Source of the DNA: Mycetocola_B reblochoni
GTDB lineage: Bacteria; Actinomycetota; Actinomycetes; Actinomycetales; Microbacteriaceae
Assembly: GCF_003667525.1 (NCBI RefSeq)
Contig: NZ_RCUW01000010.1
Coordinates: 33,052 to 97,051, forward strand
Length of the DNA: 64,000 nt
Direction: 5' to 3'
Shown here: positions 24,287-32,727 of the stretch, one piece after another
How the letters are laid out: each line of letters starts with the position of its first letter
Numbering within the stretch: the stretch's first letter is position 1
Notes under the pieces: generated by a model
What the model was told of the DNA's origin: nothing
Database searches by the model: none
Seen by the model: the letters and a program-made list of their open reading frames with translations, nothing else
Position numbers and translations under genes: made by a program

Positions 24287-25314
24287 CACTTCACCTCCGT
24301 GATGCTCACGCGGGCGGACAGCTCGGCGACGGCAGCGGCGACCGCGGCCGGCTCACCGCCGAGGGCGAGAGTGAGGTTGCCGAAGGTCCTGCCCTGGATG
24401 TCGTGGACGCCGCCGTAGATGAGCTCGACGGCGACGCCGGCCGCGGCGAGGGTGCGGAACACCTCGGCCTGGCCGATCCCGTCCTCGCGGATGGCGACCG
24501 TGACGATCCTGCCCGGATGCCTCGCGGCGAGGACCTCGAGCTCCTCGCCCTGCGGGACGCCCTTGACGACCGTGGAGACGAAGCGCTTGGTCGCGCGTTC
24601 GTGCGGCTCGGAGAACACGTCGAAGGTGTCACCCAGCTCGACGACGCGCCCCTTCTCCATGACGGCGACGCGCGTGGCCAGCGACTGGATGACCTCCATC
24701 TCGTGCGTGATGACGATGATGGTGATGCCGAGCTCCCTGTTGACGCGGCGCAGCAGCCCGAGCACGTCCTGCGTCGTCTCCGGGTCGAGCGCGCTGGTCG
24801 CCTCGTCGGCGAGCAGGATGCGCGGGCTGGTGGCGAGCGCACGCGCGATGCCGACGCGCTGCTTCTGGCCCCCCGAGAGCTGGTCGGGGTAGTTGTCGCC
24901 TTTGTCGGACAGGCCGACGAAGTCGAGCAGCTCCGCCACGCGCGTGGCCCGCTCCGCCTTCGCGACACCCGCGACCAGAAGGGGGTAGTCGATGTTGCCG
25001 CGGACGGTCTTCGCGTTGAACAGGTTGAACTGCTGGAAGATCATGCCGATCCCCGAGCGGACACCCCGCAGGTCCTTCTCGGACAGCGTCGTGATGTCCG
25101 TGCCGTGCACGGTGATGCTGCCGCTGGTGACGGGCTCCAGGGCGTTGATCAGCCGGACGAGCGTGGACTTTCCCGCGCCCGAGTAGCCGATGATGCCGAA
25201 GATGTCGCCCTCGTCGACGTCCAGGTCGACCCCGTCGATCGCCGCGACGGGGTCGGCGGAGCGCCGCGGCGCCGGATAGCTCTTGCGCACGTCGCGCAGT
25301 GAGACGATCGTCAT
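24286..25314 (-). CDS. metN: Methionine ABC transporter ATP-binding protein
   Basis: A 342-residue ATPase energising methionine uptake. Walker A GYSGAGKSTLVR, signature LSGGQKQRVGIARAL, Walker B ILLADEATSALD and H-loop VITHEME are intact; the C-terminal ~80 residues form the NIL domain that binds methionine and causes trans-inhibition in this family. GGGAGGGA precedes the ATG. A 15-bp hairpin separates it from metQ. Confidence 0.95.
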   Translation of the reverse strand: MTIVSLRDVRKSYPAPRRSADPVAAIDGVDLDVDEGDIFGIIGYSGAGKSTLVRLINALEPVTSGSITVHGTDITTLSEKDLRGVRSGIGMIFQQFNLFNAKTVRGNIDYPLLVAGVAKAERATRVAELLDFVGLSDKGDNYPDQLSGGQKQRVGIARALATSPRILLADEATSALDPETTQDVLGLLRRVNRELGITIIVITHEMEVIQSLATRVAVMEKGRVVELGDTFDVFSEPHERATKRFVSTVVKGVPQGEELEVLAARHPGRIVTVAIREDGIGQAEVFRTLAAAGVAVELIYGGVHDIQGRTFGNLTLALGGEPAAVAAAVAELSARVSITEVK

Positions 25315-25333
25315 GTTCCCTCCCTCGGACACA

Positions 25334-25371
25334 GCTGTTCCGGCGCGAGGGTGTCTTCGCGCCGGAACAGC
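25334..25371 (-). terminator. Intercistronic hairpin between metQ and metN
   Basis: A perfect 15-bp stem (25334-25348 with 25357-25371) with an 8-base loop lies within an operon, directly after the binding-protein gene. Such hairpins often stabilise the upstream message or act as partial terminators so that more binding protein than transporter is made (inference). Confidence 0.7.
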
Positions 25372-25396
25372 GTCACTCAAATCGTACGGGCTCGCC

Positions 25397-26302
25397 CTAC
25401 TCCGACTCGGCGATGTCGGCCTGGACGGTCGCGAGCGACTCCTCCAGGTCGGCGACCGGGGTCTTCAGCAGCACGGCGGTGCCGCCGGAGGTCTCGACGA
25501 GGTCGTCCTGGACGGCGGTGCTGTCCTGGAAGATCTGCACGAGCTTGAGGTAGGTCTCGTTGTCCTTGTCCTCGGCCTTGGCGGCGAACACGTTCACGTA
25601 GGGCAGCGCGTTCGGGTCGCTCGGGTCGTCCTGGGCGATCGCGTCGTCGGCGGAGAGGCCCGCGTCGGTGATGAAGTCGTTGTTGATCACCGCGGCGGCG
25701 ACGTCCGGAAGCGAGGTGGCCGTCAGCGACGGCTCCAGCTCGGTGACCTTGACCTTCGACGCGGCCGTGTCGACCTCGTCGAGGCCGGAGAAGATGCTCC
25801 CTCCGCCGGTCAGCTCGATGAGGCCGGCCGACTGCAGGACGAGCAGGCCGCGGGCCTGGTTCGAGGGGTCGGAGGAGACGGCGACGGTCGATCCCTCGGG
25901 GATCGCGTCGACCGAGTCGTACTGGGTCGAGTAGAGGCCGAGCGGGTAGATCGCGGTCGCACCGATCGGGGTGAGGTCCTCACCCGCGCTCTGGTTGTAC
26001 TCACCCAGGTAGACGATGTGCTGGAACTGGTTGAGGTCGATCTCGCCCGCGGTGAGCGCGGGGTTCGGCTGCTCGTACTGGGCGAAGTCGACGATCTCGA
26101 TGGAGATGTCCTCGGCCTTGGCCGCCTCGGTGAAGGAGGTCCACTGCGGGTCGCTCGCGCCGACCACGCCGATCTTGACCGGGTTGGCCTCGCTGCCCTT
26201 GTCGTCGGCGGCGTCACCGGCGTTTCCGCCTGCGCACCCGGCCAGCAGGGCGATGGCGGCGAGTCCGGCGACCGTGCCGGCGAGCTTTCGTGTGATCGAC
26301 AT
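25397..26302 (-). CDS. metQ: Methionine-binding lipoprotein of the ABC importer
   Basis: A 301-residue NlpA/MetQ-family substrate-binding protein. The signal peptide ends in lipobox LLAGCAGG, followed by an acidic Gly/Asp linker and the NlpA fold (VKIGVVGASDPQWTSF; FQHIVYLGEYN; GLLVLQSAGLIEL). The ATG at 26302 has GGGAGG a few bases upstream. It heads the cluster with metN and metI. No S-box riboswitch was recognised in the ~190 bases upstream. Confidence 0.93.
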   Translation of the reverse strand: MSITRKLAGTVAGLAAIALLAGCAGGNAGDAADDKGSEANPVKIGVVGASDPQWTSFTEAAKAEDISIEIVDFAQYEQPNPALTAGEIDLNQFQHIVYLGEYNQSAGEDLTPIGATAIYPLGLYSTQYDSVDAIPEGSTVAVSSDPSNQARGLLVLQSAGLIELTGGGSIFSGLDEVDTAASKVKVTELEPSLTATSLPDVAAAVINNDFITDAGLSADDAIAQDDPSDPNALPYVNVFAAKAEDKDNETYLKLVQIFQDSTAVQDDLVETSGGTAVLLKTPVADLEESLATVQADIAESE

Positions 26303-26474
26303 TGGTGTCCTCCCAGGTTGCGTCACGCGGCGACAGGGTTTCGCCGTGGTGTGCTGTGTGTTCGTGACGTGCGGCACAACGCTACGGCCTGGGTGGCCGG
26401 GACGAAAACCCGCGCGGCCGCACCCGGAATATTTCGTCACATAGCGGCCGGGGCGCCGGGCGCCCCGCGTCGCC

Positions 26475-26495
26475 GTGTGACGCCAGGCGTGACAC
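26475..26495. promoter_or_regulatory. 21-bp imperfect palindrome between metQ and the carboxypeptidase gene
   Basis: Arms GTGTnACGCC and GGCGTnACAC around a single central base are symmetric apart from the n positions. It lies upstream of the -35 of the carboxypeptidase gene and about 170 bp upstream of metQ. It is a candidate operator for one or both divergent genes. Confidence 0.5.
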
Positions 26496-26510
26496 CGCGT
26501 GTCCTGTGCG

Positions 26511-26540
26511 TTGTGGCCGGCTCATAGCCGCTTCTAAGGT
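26511..26540 (+). promoter_or_regulatory. Promoter of the M14 carboxypeptidase gene
   Basis: -35 TTGTGG (26511-26516) and -10 TAAGGT (26535-26540) with an 18-bp spacer predict a ~95-base untranslated leader. Confidence 0.55.
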
Positions 26541-26554
26541 CTGGCCCATCCGGT

Positions 26555-26607
26555 CCTTCTCCGCGGGGCCGTCCGGTCGCACCGTCCGGACCGGCCGGCG
26601 GAGAAGG
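26555..26607 (+). promoter_or_regulatory. Long hairpin in the carboxypeptidase 5' leader
   Basis: Outer arms CCTTCTCCGC (26555-26564) and GCGGAGAAGG (26598-26607) are perfectly complementary, with a further GTCCGG/CCGGAC pairing inside. It lies between the promoter and the GTG start, so it could protect or attenuate the transcript. Confidence 0.55.
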
Positions 26608-26640
26608 CGCACTCCACCCCACACAGAACGGACCAGCACC

Positions 26641-29055
26641 GTGGCTCCACCCTCCCGCCGCCTCGGCGCCGTCATCACGACGGCCGCCCTTGGCCTCGGC
26701 ACCCTCGCCCTCGCCCCGACGAGCGCCCTCGCCTCGCCCGCCGACGAGGCCTACCTGTACACGATCGACGCCGCCGACGCGGCCGCGGTCGACGCCCTCG
26801 ACGTCGTCTCCTCCGACGCGGAGGAGGTGCTCGTGCTCGGCGACGCCGAGACCGACGACGAGCTCGCCCGCCTCGGCGTCGAACCGCTCGGCACCGAACG
26901 GTACGCCGACTCGCTCGGCGGCACGACCGTCCGCGCGGCCGCCGACGCCGGCTACCCGCTTCCCGACCGGATCGGGGCGAACGAGTACGAGACCTTCTTC
27001 GGCGGCTATCGCACCGTCGCCGCGCAGGAGCAGTTCGCCCGCGACGTGGCGGCCGCCTATCCCGAGCTCGTCCAGCTCGTCGACTACGGCGACTCCTGGC
27101 TGAAGACCCAGGGCCGCGGCGGCCACGACCTGCTGGCGCTGCGCATCACCGCCGATGTGGCCGGGCAGCCCGCCTACGACGACGGTCAGGACGGGCGCCC
27201 CCGCTTCGCGCTGATCGCGCAGAGCCACCCGCGCGAGATCATCACCAGCGAGCTCGCCTGGCGCTACGCCTCCCAGCTGCTCGACGGCTATGGCGCCGAC
27301 GCGCAGACGACGGCCCTGCTGGAGGGCACCGAGGTCTGGGTGGTGCTGCAGCACAACCCGGACGGCGCGGAGCTCGTCGAGACGGCGCTCGACGACCCGG
27401 CGCTGCGGCTGACGGCGGCGGGCGACGCCAACCCGGTCAGCAGCTCCCCCGCCTGGCAGCGCAAGAACGTCAACGACACCGGCTACGTGCAGACCAGCAC
27501 GAACTGGAACTCCAGCCACGCGGGCATCGACCTCAACCGCAACTGGGCGAACGGCTGGGGCGGTGCGTCGACCAGCGCGGTCCCCTCCGCCGCCACCTAC
27601 AAGGGGACGGCGCCGCACTCGGAGCCGGAGGTCGCGGCCCTGTCCGGGCTCCTGACGGATCTGTTCGGCGAGTACCACGTCGGCGAGACGACCGCGGCCC
27701 CCGACGACCGCAGCGGGACCTACGTCAACCTGCACTCGTACTCCAACTACGTCATCTACCCCTACGCGTACGACAGCGCCGCGGCGGTACCGAACCTCGA
27801 TGCGTTGCGGGCGAGCGGGTTCCGCCAGTCCGCCGGCAACGGCTTCGACACCGGCAAGGCGGGCGAGATCCTCTACGACAACTCGGGCAACGACATCGAC
27901 TGGATCTACGGCGAGCTCGGCGTCCCCGCGTTCACCTACGAGATCGGCACCGCAGGGACGGGAGGGTTCTTCCCGTCCTACGCCCGAGCCGACGCGTTCT
28001 TCGAGCAGGTCGAGCCGGGCATCTCCTTCGCCGCGGAGGCGGCCTACGAGCCGTACACGGCCTCGCTCGGCGGGGTCGTCACCGAGGCGAGCGCCACCAG
28101 GGACGAGGACGGCGACGTCACCGTCTCCGGTGTCGCCACCGACGACTCCTACGGCGCCAACCCGGCCTCGGCCGAACGGCGTCCCGAGGTGACGACGATC
28201 ACGGCCGTCGAGGCGGCGGTGGCACCGTCACGCACGGCGATCGAGGACACCGTCGAGGTCGCGGTCGACCCGGCGGCGACGGTGGACTACACGGTGACCG
28301 TGCCCGGCACCGCGGAGAACGCGCGTGCGGAGAGCGTCTTCGTCCGGGCCAAGAACGGAAGCGGCCACTGGGGTCCGTGGCTGAGCGCCGCGACCGAGAC
28401 GGCGCCGCTCAGCGCGCTGTCGCTGAGCGTCTCCGACGAGGCGCCCCGCCAGGGCGACACGATCGAGGTCACCGTGTCGGGCACGGACGCCTTCGGCACC
28501 GTGCTCGCCGACCTCAGCGAGGAGGCGGTGCTGAGCAGCGACGTGGCCAGCGACGTCATCGAGGGCACCAGGGTGACCTTCCCCACCGCCAGCCCGCACA
28601 CGATCACGGCGACCGTCGGCGAGCTGAGCTCCTCGATCGTGGTCGAGGTGACGCCGGCCGAGGACGGCGGCGCATCGGGATTGGCCGACGGCTCGGGATC
28701 GGCCGAGGGGTCGGGCTCGGCCGAGGGGTCGGGCTCGGCCGACGGCTCGGGGACGAGCGCGGGTTCCGGCTCCGCAGACGCCTCCGGCTCCGGCACCGGC
28801 ACCGGCACCGGCACCGACGGAACGTCGGGATCCGGCGCGGACGGGACCGCAGGCTCGGACGCCGCGGGCTCCTCCGACGGCTCGGGCGGCTCCGAGGCGG
28901 CGGGGACGGGCGACGGACCGGCGGCGGCAGGGGACGCGCGCGCGAGCCTGGCCTCCACGGGCACGGAGCTGCTCGTGCCCCTCGCCGGGGCGATCGCCCT
29001 GCTCGCCCTCGCGGCGGTCCTGCTCGCCCGGCGACGCCACGGTCAGCGCGGCTAG
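26641..29055 (+). CDS. Secreted M14-family zinc carboxypeptidase with LAxTG sortase anchor
   Basis: An 804-residue cell-wall exopeptidase. Order: signal peptide (residues 1-32, ending ALAS), a propeptide-like region, the M14 metallocarboxypeptidase domain about residues 110-460, a beta-rich domain to ~680, a Ser/Gly/Asp-rich spacer and a C-terminal anchor. Active-site elements: SHPREI (His and Glu zinc ligands near residue 196), GIDLNRNW (substrate Arg), NLHSYSNYVIYPY (third zinc His), and YEIGTAG with the catalytic Glu. The C-terminus is LASTG, a hydrophobic helix and an RRRH tail, the LAxTG type used by class E sortases of high-G+C bacteria. GTG 26641 lacks a strong ribosome-binding site but begins a good signal peptide. 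Confidence 0.9.
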   Translation: MAPPSRRLGAVITTAALGLGTLALAPTSALASPADEAYLYTIDAADAAAVDALDVVSSDAEEVLVLGDAETDDELARLGVEPLGTERYADSLGGTTVRAAADAGYPLPDRIGANEYETFFGGYRTVAAQEQFARDVAAAYPELVQLVDYGDSWLKTQGRGGHDLLALRITADVAGQPAYDDGQDGRPRFALIAQSHPREIITSELAWRYASQLLDGYGADAQTTALLEGTEVWVVLQHNPDGAELVETALDDPALRLTAAGDANPVSSSPAWQRKNVNDTGYVQTSTNWNSSHAGIDLNRNWANGWGGASTSAVPSAATYKGTAPHSEPEVAALSGLLTDLFGEYHVGETTAAPDDRSGTYVNLHSYSNYVIYPYAYDSAAAVPNLDALRASGFRQSAGNGFDTGKAGEILYDNSGNDIDWIYGELGVPAFTYEIGTAGTGGFFPSYARADAFFEQVEPGISFAAEAAYEPYTASLGGVVTEASATRDEDGDVTVSGVATDDSYGANPASAERRPEVTTITAVEAAVAPSRTAIEDTVEVAVDPAATVDYTVTVPGTAENARAESVFVRAKNGSGHWGPWLSAATETAPLSALSLSVSDEAPRQGDTIEVTVSGTDAFGTVLADLSEEAVLSSDVASDVIEGTRVTFPTASPHTITATVGELSSSIVVEVTPAEDGGASGLADGSGSAEGSGSAEGSGSADGSGTSAGSGSADASGSGTGTGTGTDGTSGSGADGTAGSDAAGSSDGSGGSEAAGTGDGPAAAGDARASLASTGTELLVPLAGAIALLALAAVLLARRRHGQRG
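28686..28815 (+). repeat. Tandem short repeats encoding the Gly/Ser wall spacer
   Basis: Copies of an 18-bp unit (GGGTCGGGCTCGGCCGAG) around 28700-28750 and a run of GGCACC hexamers near 28792-28815 encode the SGSAEG and GTGTGT spacer. All are multiples of three, so copy-number change would vary spacer length without breaking the frame. Confidence 0.75.
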
Positions 29056-29076
29056 ACGCACCCCCGGCGGAGCACA

Positions 29077-29115
29077 CCACGGGCGGCGGACCCCTCACGG
29101 GGCCGCCGCCCGTGG
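29077..29115. terminator. Bidirectional terminator between the carboxypeptidase and ABC-F genes
   Basis: A perfect 13-bp stem (29077-29089 with 29103-29115) with a 13-base loop occupies the 64-bp gap between convergent genes. Confidence 0.8.
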
Positions 29116-29119
29116 GCGC

Positions 29120-30970
29120 TCAGCCCTCCAGCCGCTCGGACAGCTCGAGCCAGGCGAGCTCCTGCTCGTCCGTCTCCGCCTCGACCGCACGCTGTGCCTG
29201 GCCCAGCTCGGCCAGGCCGCCGTAGTCGCTCTGGTCGTGCGCGGCCATCGCGGCGAGCAGGCGCTCGCGCTCCATGCCGAGCTTGGCGATGCGCCGCTCG
29301 ATCGCCGAGCGCTCCTTCTCCGCCTGGCGCCGCTCCGCCCCGGCGAGCGCCGGAGCACCGGCGGACGCCGCCGCTGCGGCCGCCTCGCTCACGGCCGCAC
29401 CGGGGGCTGACGCGACGGCCGCGGCGGCGGTCGCGGGAGCCGTCGCCGGCGCTCCCCCCGTGCGCTCCGCCTCGTGCCGCAGCCGCAGGTACTCGTCCAC
29501 CCCGCCCGGCAGGTGCCGCAGGCGCCCGTTCATGACCGCGTACTGCTGGTCGGTGACACGCTCGAGCAGGTACCGGTCGTGGGAGACGACCAGGAGCGTG
29601 CCCGGCCACGAGTCCAGCAGGTCCTCGATCGCGGCGAGGATGTCGGTGTCCAGGTCGTTGGTCGGCTCGTCGAGGATGAGCACGTTCGGCTCGTCGAGCA
29701 GGATGAGCAGCAGCTGCAGGCGCCGCCGCTGGCCACCGGAGAGCTCGCCGATCCGGGTCGAGAGCTGCGCGGAGGAGAAGCCGAGACGCTCGAGCAGCTG
29801 CCCCGGCGTCAGCTCGGCGCCCCCGGAGACGTAGCTGCTGCGCAGGCGGCCGATCACCTCGCGGACGCGGTCGTCGGCGAGGTCGTCCAGCTCGGTCAGC
29901 TGCTGGCTGAGCCAGGCCACCCGCACCGTCTTGCCGCGCTTGACGCGCCCGCTCGTGGGCTGCAGGTCGCCGGCGACGAGCTTCAGCAGCGTCGACTTGC
30001 CCGCCCCGTTGACCCCGAGGATCCCCGTGCGCTCCCCCGGCGCGATCCGCCACTCCACATCGGTCAGGACCTCGCGGTCCCCGAAGCGGACGCCCACGTC
30101 GAGGAGGTCGACGACGTCCTTGCCCAGACGCGAGGTCGCCAGCTGCGTCAGCTGCACGCGGTCGCGCGGCTCCGGCTCGTTCTCGATCAGCTGTGTCGCC
30201 GCCTCGATGCGGAACTTCGGCTTCGAGGTGCGTGCGGGCGCGCCCCGGCGCAGCCAGGCGAGCTCCTTGCGCATGAGGTTCTGCCGCTTGGCCTCGCTGG
30301 CCGCTGCCATCCGGTCGCGCTCGACGCGCTGCAGGATGTAGGCCGCGTAACCGCCCTCGAAGGGCTCGACGATGCGGTCGTGCACCTCCCAGGTGGCAGT
30401 GCAGACGGCGTCGAGGAACCAGCGGTCGTGGGTGACCACGGCGACCGCGCCGGAGTTCTTCGACCAGCGCGTGTTGAGGTGCTCGGCGAGCCAGGCGATG
30501 CCCTCAACATCGAGGTGGTTGGTCGGCTCGTCCAGGAACAGCACGTCCCAGTCGCCGACCAGAAGCGTCGCGAGCGCGACGCGGCGCTGCTGGCCGCCGG
30601 AGAGCTCCGACACCCGAGCCGTCCAGGGCAGGTCGGACAGCAGACCGCCGATGACGTCGCGGATGCACGGGTCGCCCGCCCACTCGTACTCGGGCCTGTC
30701 GCCGACGACCGACTCGGCGACCGTGACGTCCACGTCGACGGCGTCGCTCTGGTCGAGCATGCCGATGCGGACGCCGCCGCGCCGGGTCACCCGGCCCGCG
30801 TCCGGCTCGATCTTTCCGATGAGCAGCCGCAGCAGCGTCGACTTGCCGTCGCCGTTGCGGCCGACGATGCCGATCCGGTCGCCCTCGTCGATGCCGATCG
30901 TGACCGAGTCGAAGACGACCGTGGTCGGGTATTCCAGGTGGAGCGCCTCGGCGCCGAGCAGATGAGCCAT
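29120..30970 (-). CDS. ABC-F family ATPase (Uup-like)
   Basis: A 616-residue soluble protein with two tandem ATPase cassettes and no membrane segments. Cassette 1: GRNGDGKSTLLRLL, LSGGQQRRVALA, LFLDEPTNHLD. Cassette 2: GVNGAGKSTLLKLV, LSGGQRRRLQL, LILDEPTNDLD. The ~80-residue interdomain linker is the P-site tRNA interaction region in this family, and an Ala-rich linker leads to a C-terminal coiled coil (RIAKLGMERERLLAAMAAHD), as in Uup. Such proteins act on ribosomes (translation quality control or antibiotic protection). The gene begins nine bases after TACGCT with a GAGGGGA close by. Confidence 0.92.
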   Translation of the reverse strand: MAHLLGAEALHLEYPTTVVFDSVTIGIDEGDRIGIVGRNGDGKSTLLRLLIGKIEPDAGRVTRRGGVRIGMLDQSDAVDVDVTVAESVVGDRPEYEWAGDPCIRDVIGGLLSDLPWTARVSELSGGQQRRVALATLLVGDWDVLFLDEPTNHLDVEGIAWLAEHLNTRWSKNSGAVAVVTHDRWFLDAVCTATWEVHDRIVEPFEGGYAAYILQRVERDRMAAASEAKRQNLMRKELAWLRRGAPARTSKPKFRIEAATQLIENEPEPRDRVQLTQLATSRLGKDVVDLLDVGVRFGDREVLTDVEWRIAPGERTGILGVNGAGKSTLLKLVAGDLQPTSGRVKRGKTVRVAWLSQQLTELDDLADDRVREVIGRLRSSYVSGGAELTPGQLLERLGFSSAQLSTRIGELSGGQRRRLQLLLILLDEPNVLILDEPTNDLDTDILAAIEDLLDSWPGTLLVVSHDRYLLERVTDQQYAVMNGRLRHLPGGVDEYLRLRHEAERTGGAPATAPATAAAAVASAPGAAVSEAAAAAASAGAPALAGAERRQAEKERSAIERRIAKLGMERERLLAAMAAHDQSDYGGLAELGQAQRAVEAETDEQELAWLELSERLEG

Positions 30971-30979
30971 ATCCCCTCA

Positions 30980-30985
30980 AGCGTA
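30980..30985 (-). promoter_or_regulatory. -10 box of the ABC-F gene
   Basis: TACGCT on the minus strand, nine bases before the ATG at 30970. Confidence 0.45.
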
Positions 30986-31110
30986 GGCGACGAACGGCTG
31001 CCTCCCGGCGGGGCGGCGGCGGATGGCGGCGGTGCCGTGGCGGGCCACGGGCGGGAGGGTGGCGGGACCGTGGCGGCTGACTGGCGGGAGGGTGGCGGGT
31101 TGCTGACGTG

Positions 31111-31138
31111 TTGCCCGCGCCCTGGCCGAACCTAAGCT
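31111..31138 (+). promoter_or_regulatory. Promoter of the leaderless XRE regulator gene
   Basis: -35 TTGCCC (31111-31116) and -10 TAAGCT (31133-31138) with a 16-bp spacer; the ATG follows after seven bases. Confidence 0.55.
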
Positions 31139-31145
31139 CAGGATC

Positions 31146-31760
31146 ATGAACGAGACACGTATCGCAGAACTCCGACGCGCCAAGGGCTGGACGCAGGAGC
31201 AGCTCGCCGCCGCGAGCGGAGTCGGCATCCGCACCGTCCAGCGGGTCGAGTCCGGCCACGACGCCAGCATGAGCACCATCGGGCTACTCGCCGACGCCCT
31301 CGGCGTGCAGGTGAGCGAGCTGTTCGTCCGGGTGGAGCACGACCGCTTCGAGCAGGCCGTCGACGGGCTCGAGGCGCGCAGGAGGCAGCAGGCCAGACGC
31401 GACGCGTACACGGCGGGGGTCAACGCGACGTTCCGTGGCGTCGGCGTGCTCGTCGTGTTCGTCACGGCCGCACTCGTCCTCACCGGGGTGCTCAACGGGA
31501 TGGGCTGGCTCATCATCCCCGCCTACTGGGGCGGGGGCCAGCTCCTGCTGATGGCCGCCGTCCACCTCTGGATCGACCCGCGGCTCGACCGGCGCTTCCC
31601 CCTCACGGTGCCGAGCAGCACGGAGCACGGCGGTACGGCCGCGCCCGCCGCCGCACCGGGCGGTGCGCCCTCTGCGGGCACGACGGCACGCCCGTCGACG
31701 GAGAGCACCTCAACCGACGAACCCGCGGCCGGCGACGACGCCAACCACGGAGGACGCTAG
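31146..31760 (+). CDS. XRE-family regulator with C-terminal 2TM membrane domain
   Basis: A 204-residue protein. Residues 1-65 form an XRE/Cro helix-turn-helix (LRRAKGWTQEQLAAASGVGIR, TVQRVESGH). Two hydrophobic helices (about residues 97-118 and 120-140) form a 2TM domain, then a disordered Ala/Thr/Pro tail follows. It is therefore probably a membrane-tethered DNA-binding regulator, a form common in actinobacteria. Its stop codon shares the four bases CTAG (31757-31760) with the stop of convergent ispE. Confidence 0.85.
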   Translation: MNETRIAELRRAKGWTQEQLAAASGVGIRTVQRVESGHDASMSTIGLLADALGVQVSELFVRVEHDRFEQAVDGLEARRRQQARRDAYTAGVNATFRGVGVLVVFVTAALVLTGVLNGMGWLIIPAYWGGGQLLLMAAVHLWIDPRLDRRFPLTVPSSTEHGGTAAPAAAPGGAPSAGTTARPSTESTSTDEPAAGDDANHGGR

Positions 31761-32686
31761 GCCAACCGCGCGCCCTGGCTCGGACTGGTGACGGTGTAAG
31801 CCTCGTGGCCGGAGGCGCGCAGCTCCTCGGAGACGGCGTGAGCGTGCTCCGCGTCGGCGACGAGGAACGCCAGGCTCGGCCCGGAGCCGACGACCATCCC
31901 GGCCAGGGCCCCGGCGAGCTCCCCCCGCTCCATCACGGTCGTCAGCTCGGGGCGCATCCGCAACACGGGCGCCTGCAGGTCGTTGTGCATCGCCTCGGCC
32001 AGCTGGTACGGGTCGCCCGCCCTGATGGCGTGCAGCACCTCGACAGGCACGACGGGGCTGCGCTGCGCGGGACCGATGTCCTGCACGTGCCGTTCCCTGT
32101 GCTCGTCGAGCGCGCGATACGCGGTCACCGTCGACAGCCCCTCGCCGCTGAGCACGATGACCCAGTGGAACACGCCCGTCGCCAGCACCGGGCTGAGCTG
32201 GTCCCCCCTGCCCGTGCCGATCGCGGAACCGCCGCGGAGGGCGAACGGCACGTCGGCTCCGATGCGCGAGGCGAGCGAGGTGAGTTCCTCGCGGCTCATG
32301 TCCAGCCCCCACAGCTCGTGGCAGGCCAGCAGTGCCGCCGCGGCGTTCGCGGAGCCGCCGCCGAGGCCGCCCGACACCGGGAGGAGCTTGTCGACGTGCA
32401 GGTGCACGCCCTCGGCGACCCTCCCCCTGCGGGCGAGCGCCTTCGCCGCGCGCAGGGTGAGCGCCGCGGCCGGAACCGGAACGGCCGCCCCGCTGGCCGG
32501 GTGGGCGGCGGTCATGCGGAAGCCCTCGGCGGGGCTCGCCGTCACCGTGTCGGAGACGGCGAGCGACTGGTAGGCGGTCGCGATCTCGTGATAGCCGTCC
32601 TCCATGACCGCGCCGACGCCGAGGAAGACGTTGATCTTGCCCGGGGCGCTCGCGCGAACGGCGCGGCTGGGGGGCGAGGGCGTCAT
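31757..32686 (-). CDS. ispE: 4-diphosphocytidyl-2-C-methyl-D-erythritol kinase
   Basis: Phosphorylates CDP-methylerythritol with ATP in the non-mevalonate isoprenoid pathway. The 309-residue GHMP kinase has APGKINVFLGVG at the N-terminus, the ATP loop VSGGLGGGSANAAAAL near residue 100, and the C-terminal VVGSGPSLAFLV. The ATG at 32686 is six bases behind TAGATT, so the message is leaderless even though rsmA ends only 41 bp upstream. Clustering with rsmA, tatD and metG is typical of actinobacteria. Confidence 0.94.
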   Translation of the reverse strand: MTPSPPSRAVRASAPGKINVFLGVGAVMEDGYHEIATAYQSLAVSDTVTASPAEGFRMTAAHPASGAAVPVPAAALTLRAAKALARRGRVAEGVHLHVDKLLPVSGGLGGGSANAAAALLACHELWGLDMSREELTSLASRIGADVPFALRGGSAIGTGRGDQLSPVLATGVFHWVIVLSGEGLSTVTAYRALDEHRERHVQDIGPAQRSPVVPVEVLHAIRAGDPYQLAEAMHNDLQAPVLRMRPELTTVMERGELAGALAGMVVGSGPSLAFLVADAEHAHAVSEELRASGHEAYTVTSPSQGARLA

Positions 32687-32692
32687 GGGTTA

Positions 32693-32698
32693 AATCTA
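32693..32698 (-). promoter_or_regulatory. -10 box of leaderless ispE
   Basis: TAGATT, six bases before the ATG at 32686, inside the rsmA-ispE gap. Confidence 0.5.
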
Positions 32699-32727
32699 GA
32701 CCAGCCGCGCGGTGCCGGACGCCCGGC

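Noticed and set aside
26303..26520. A SAM (S-box or SAM-II/IV) riboswitch upstream of metQ
   Set aside because: No conserved riboswitch core or multi-helix junction could be recognised; only simple palindromes are visible.
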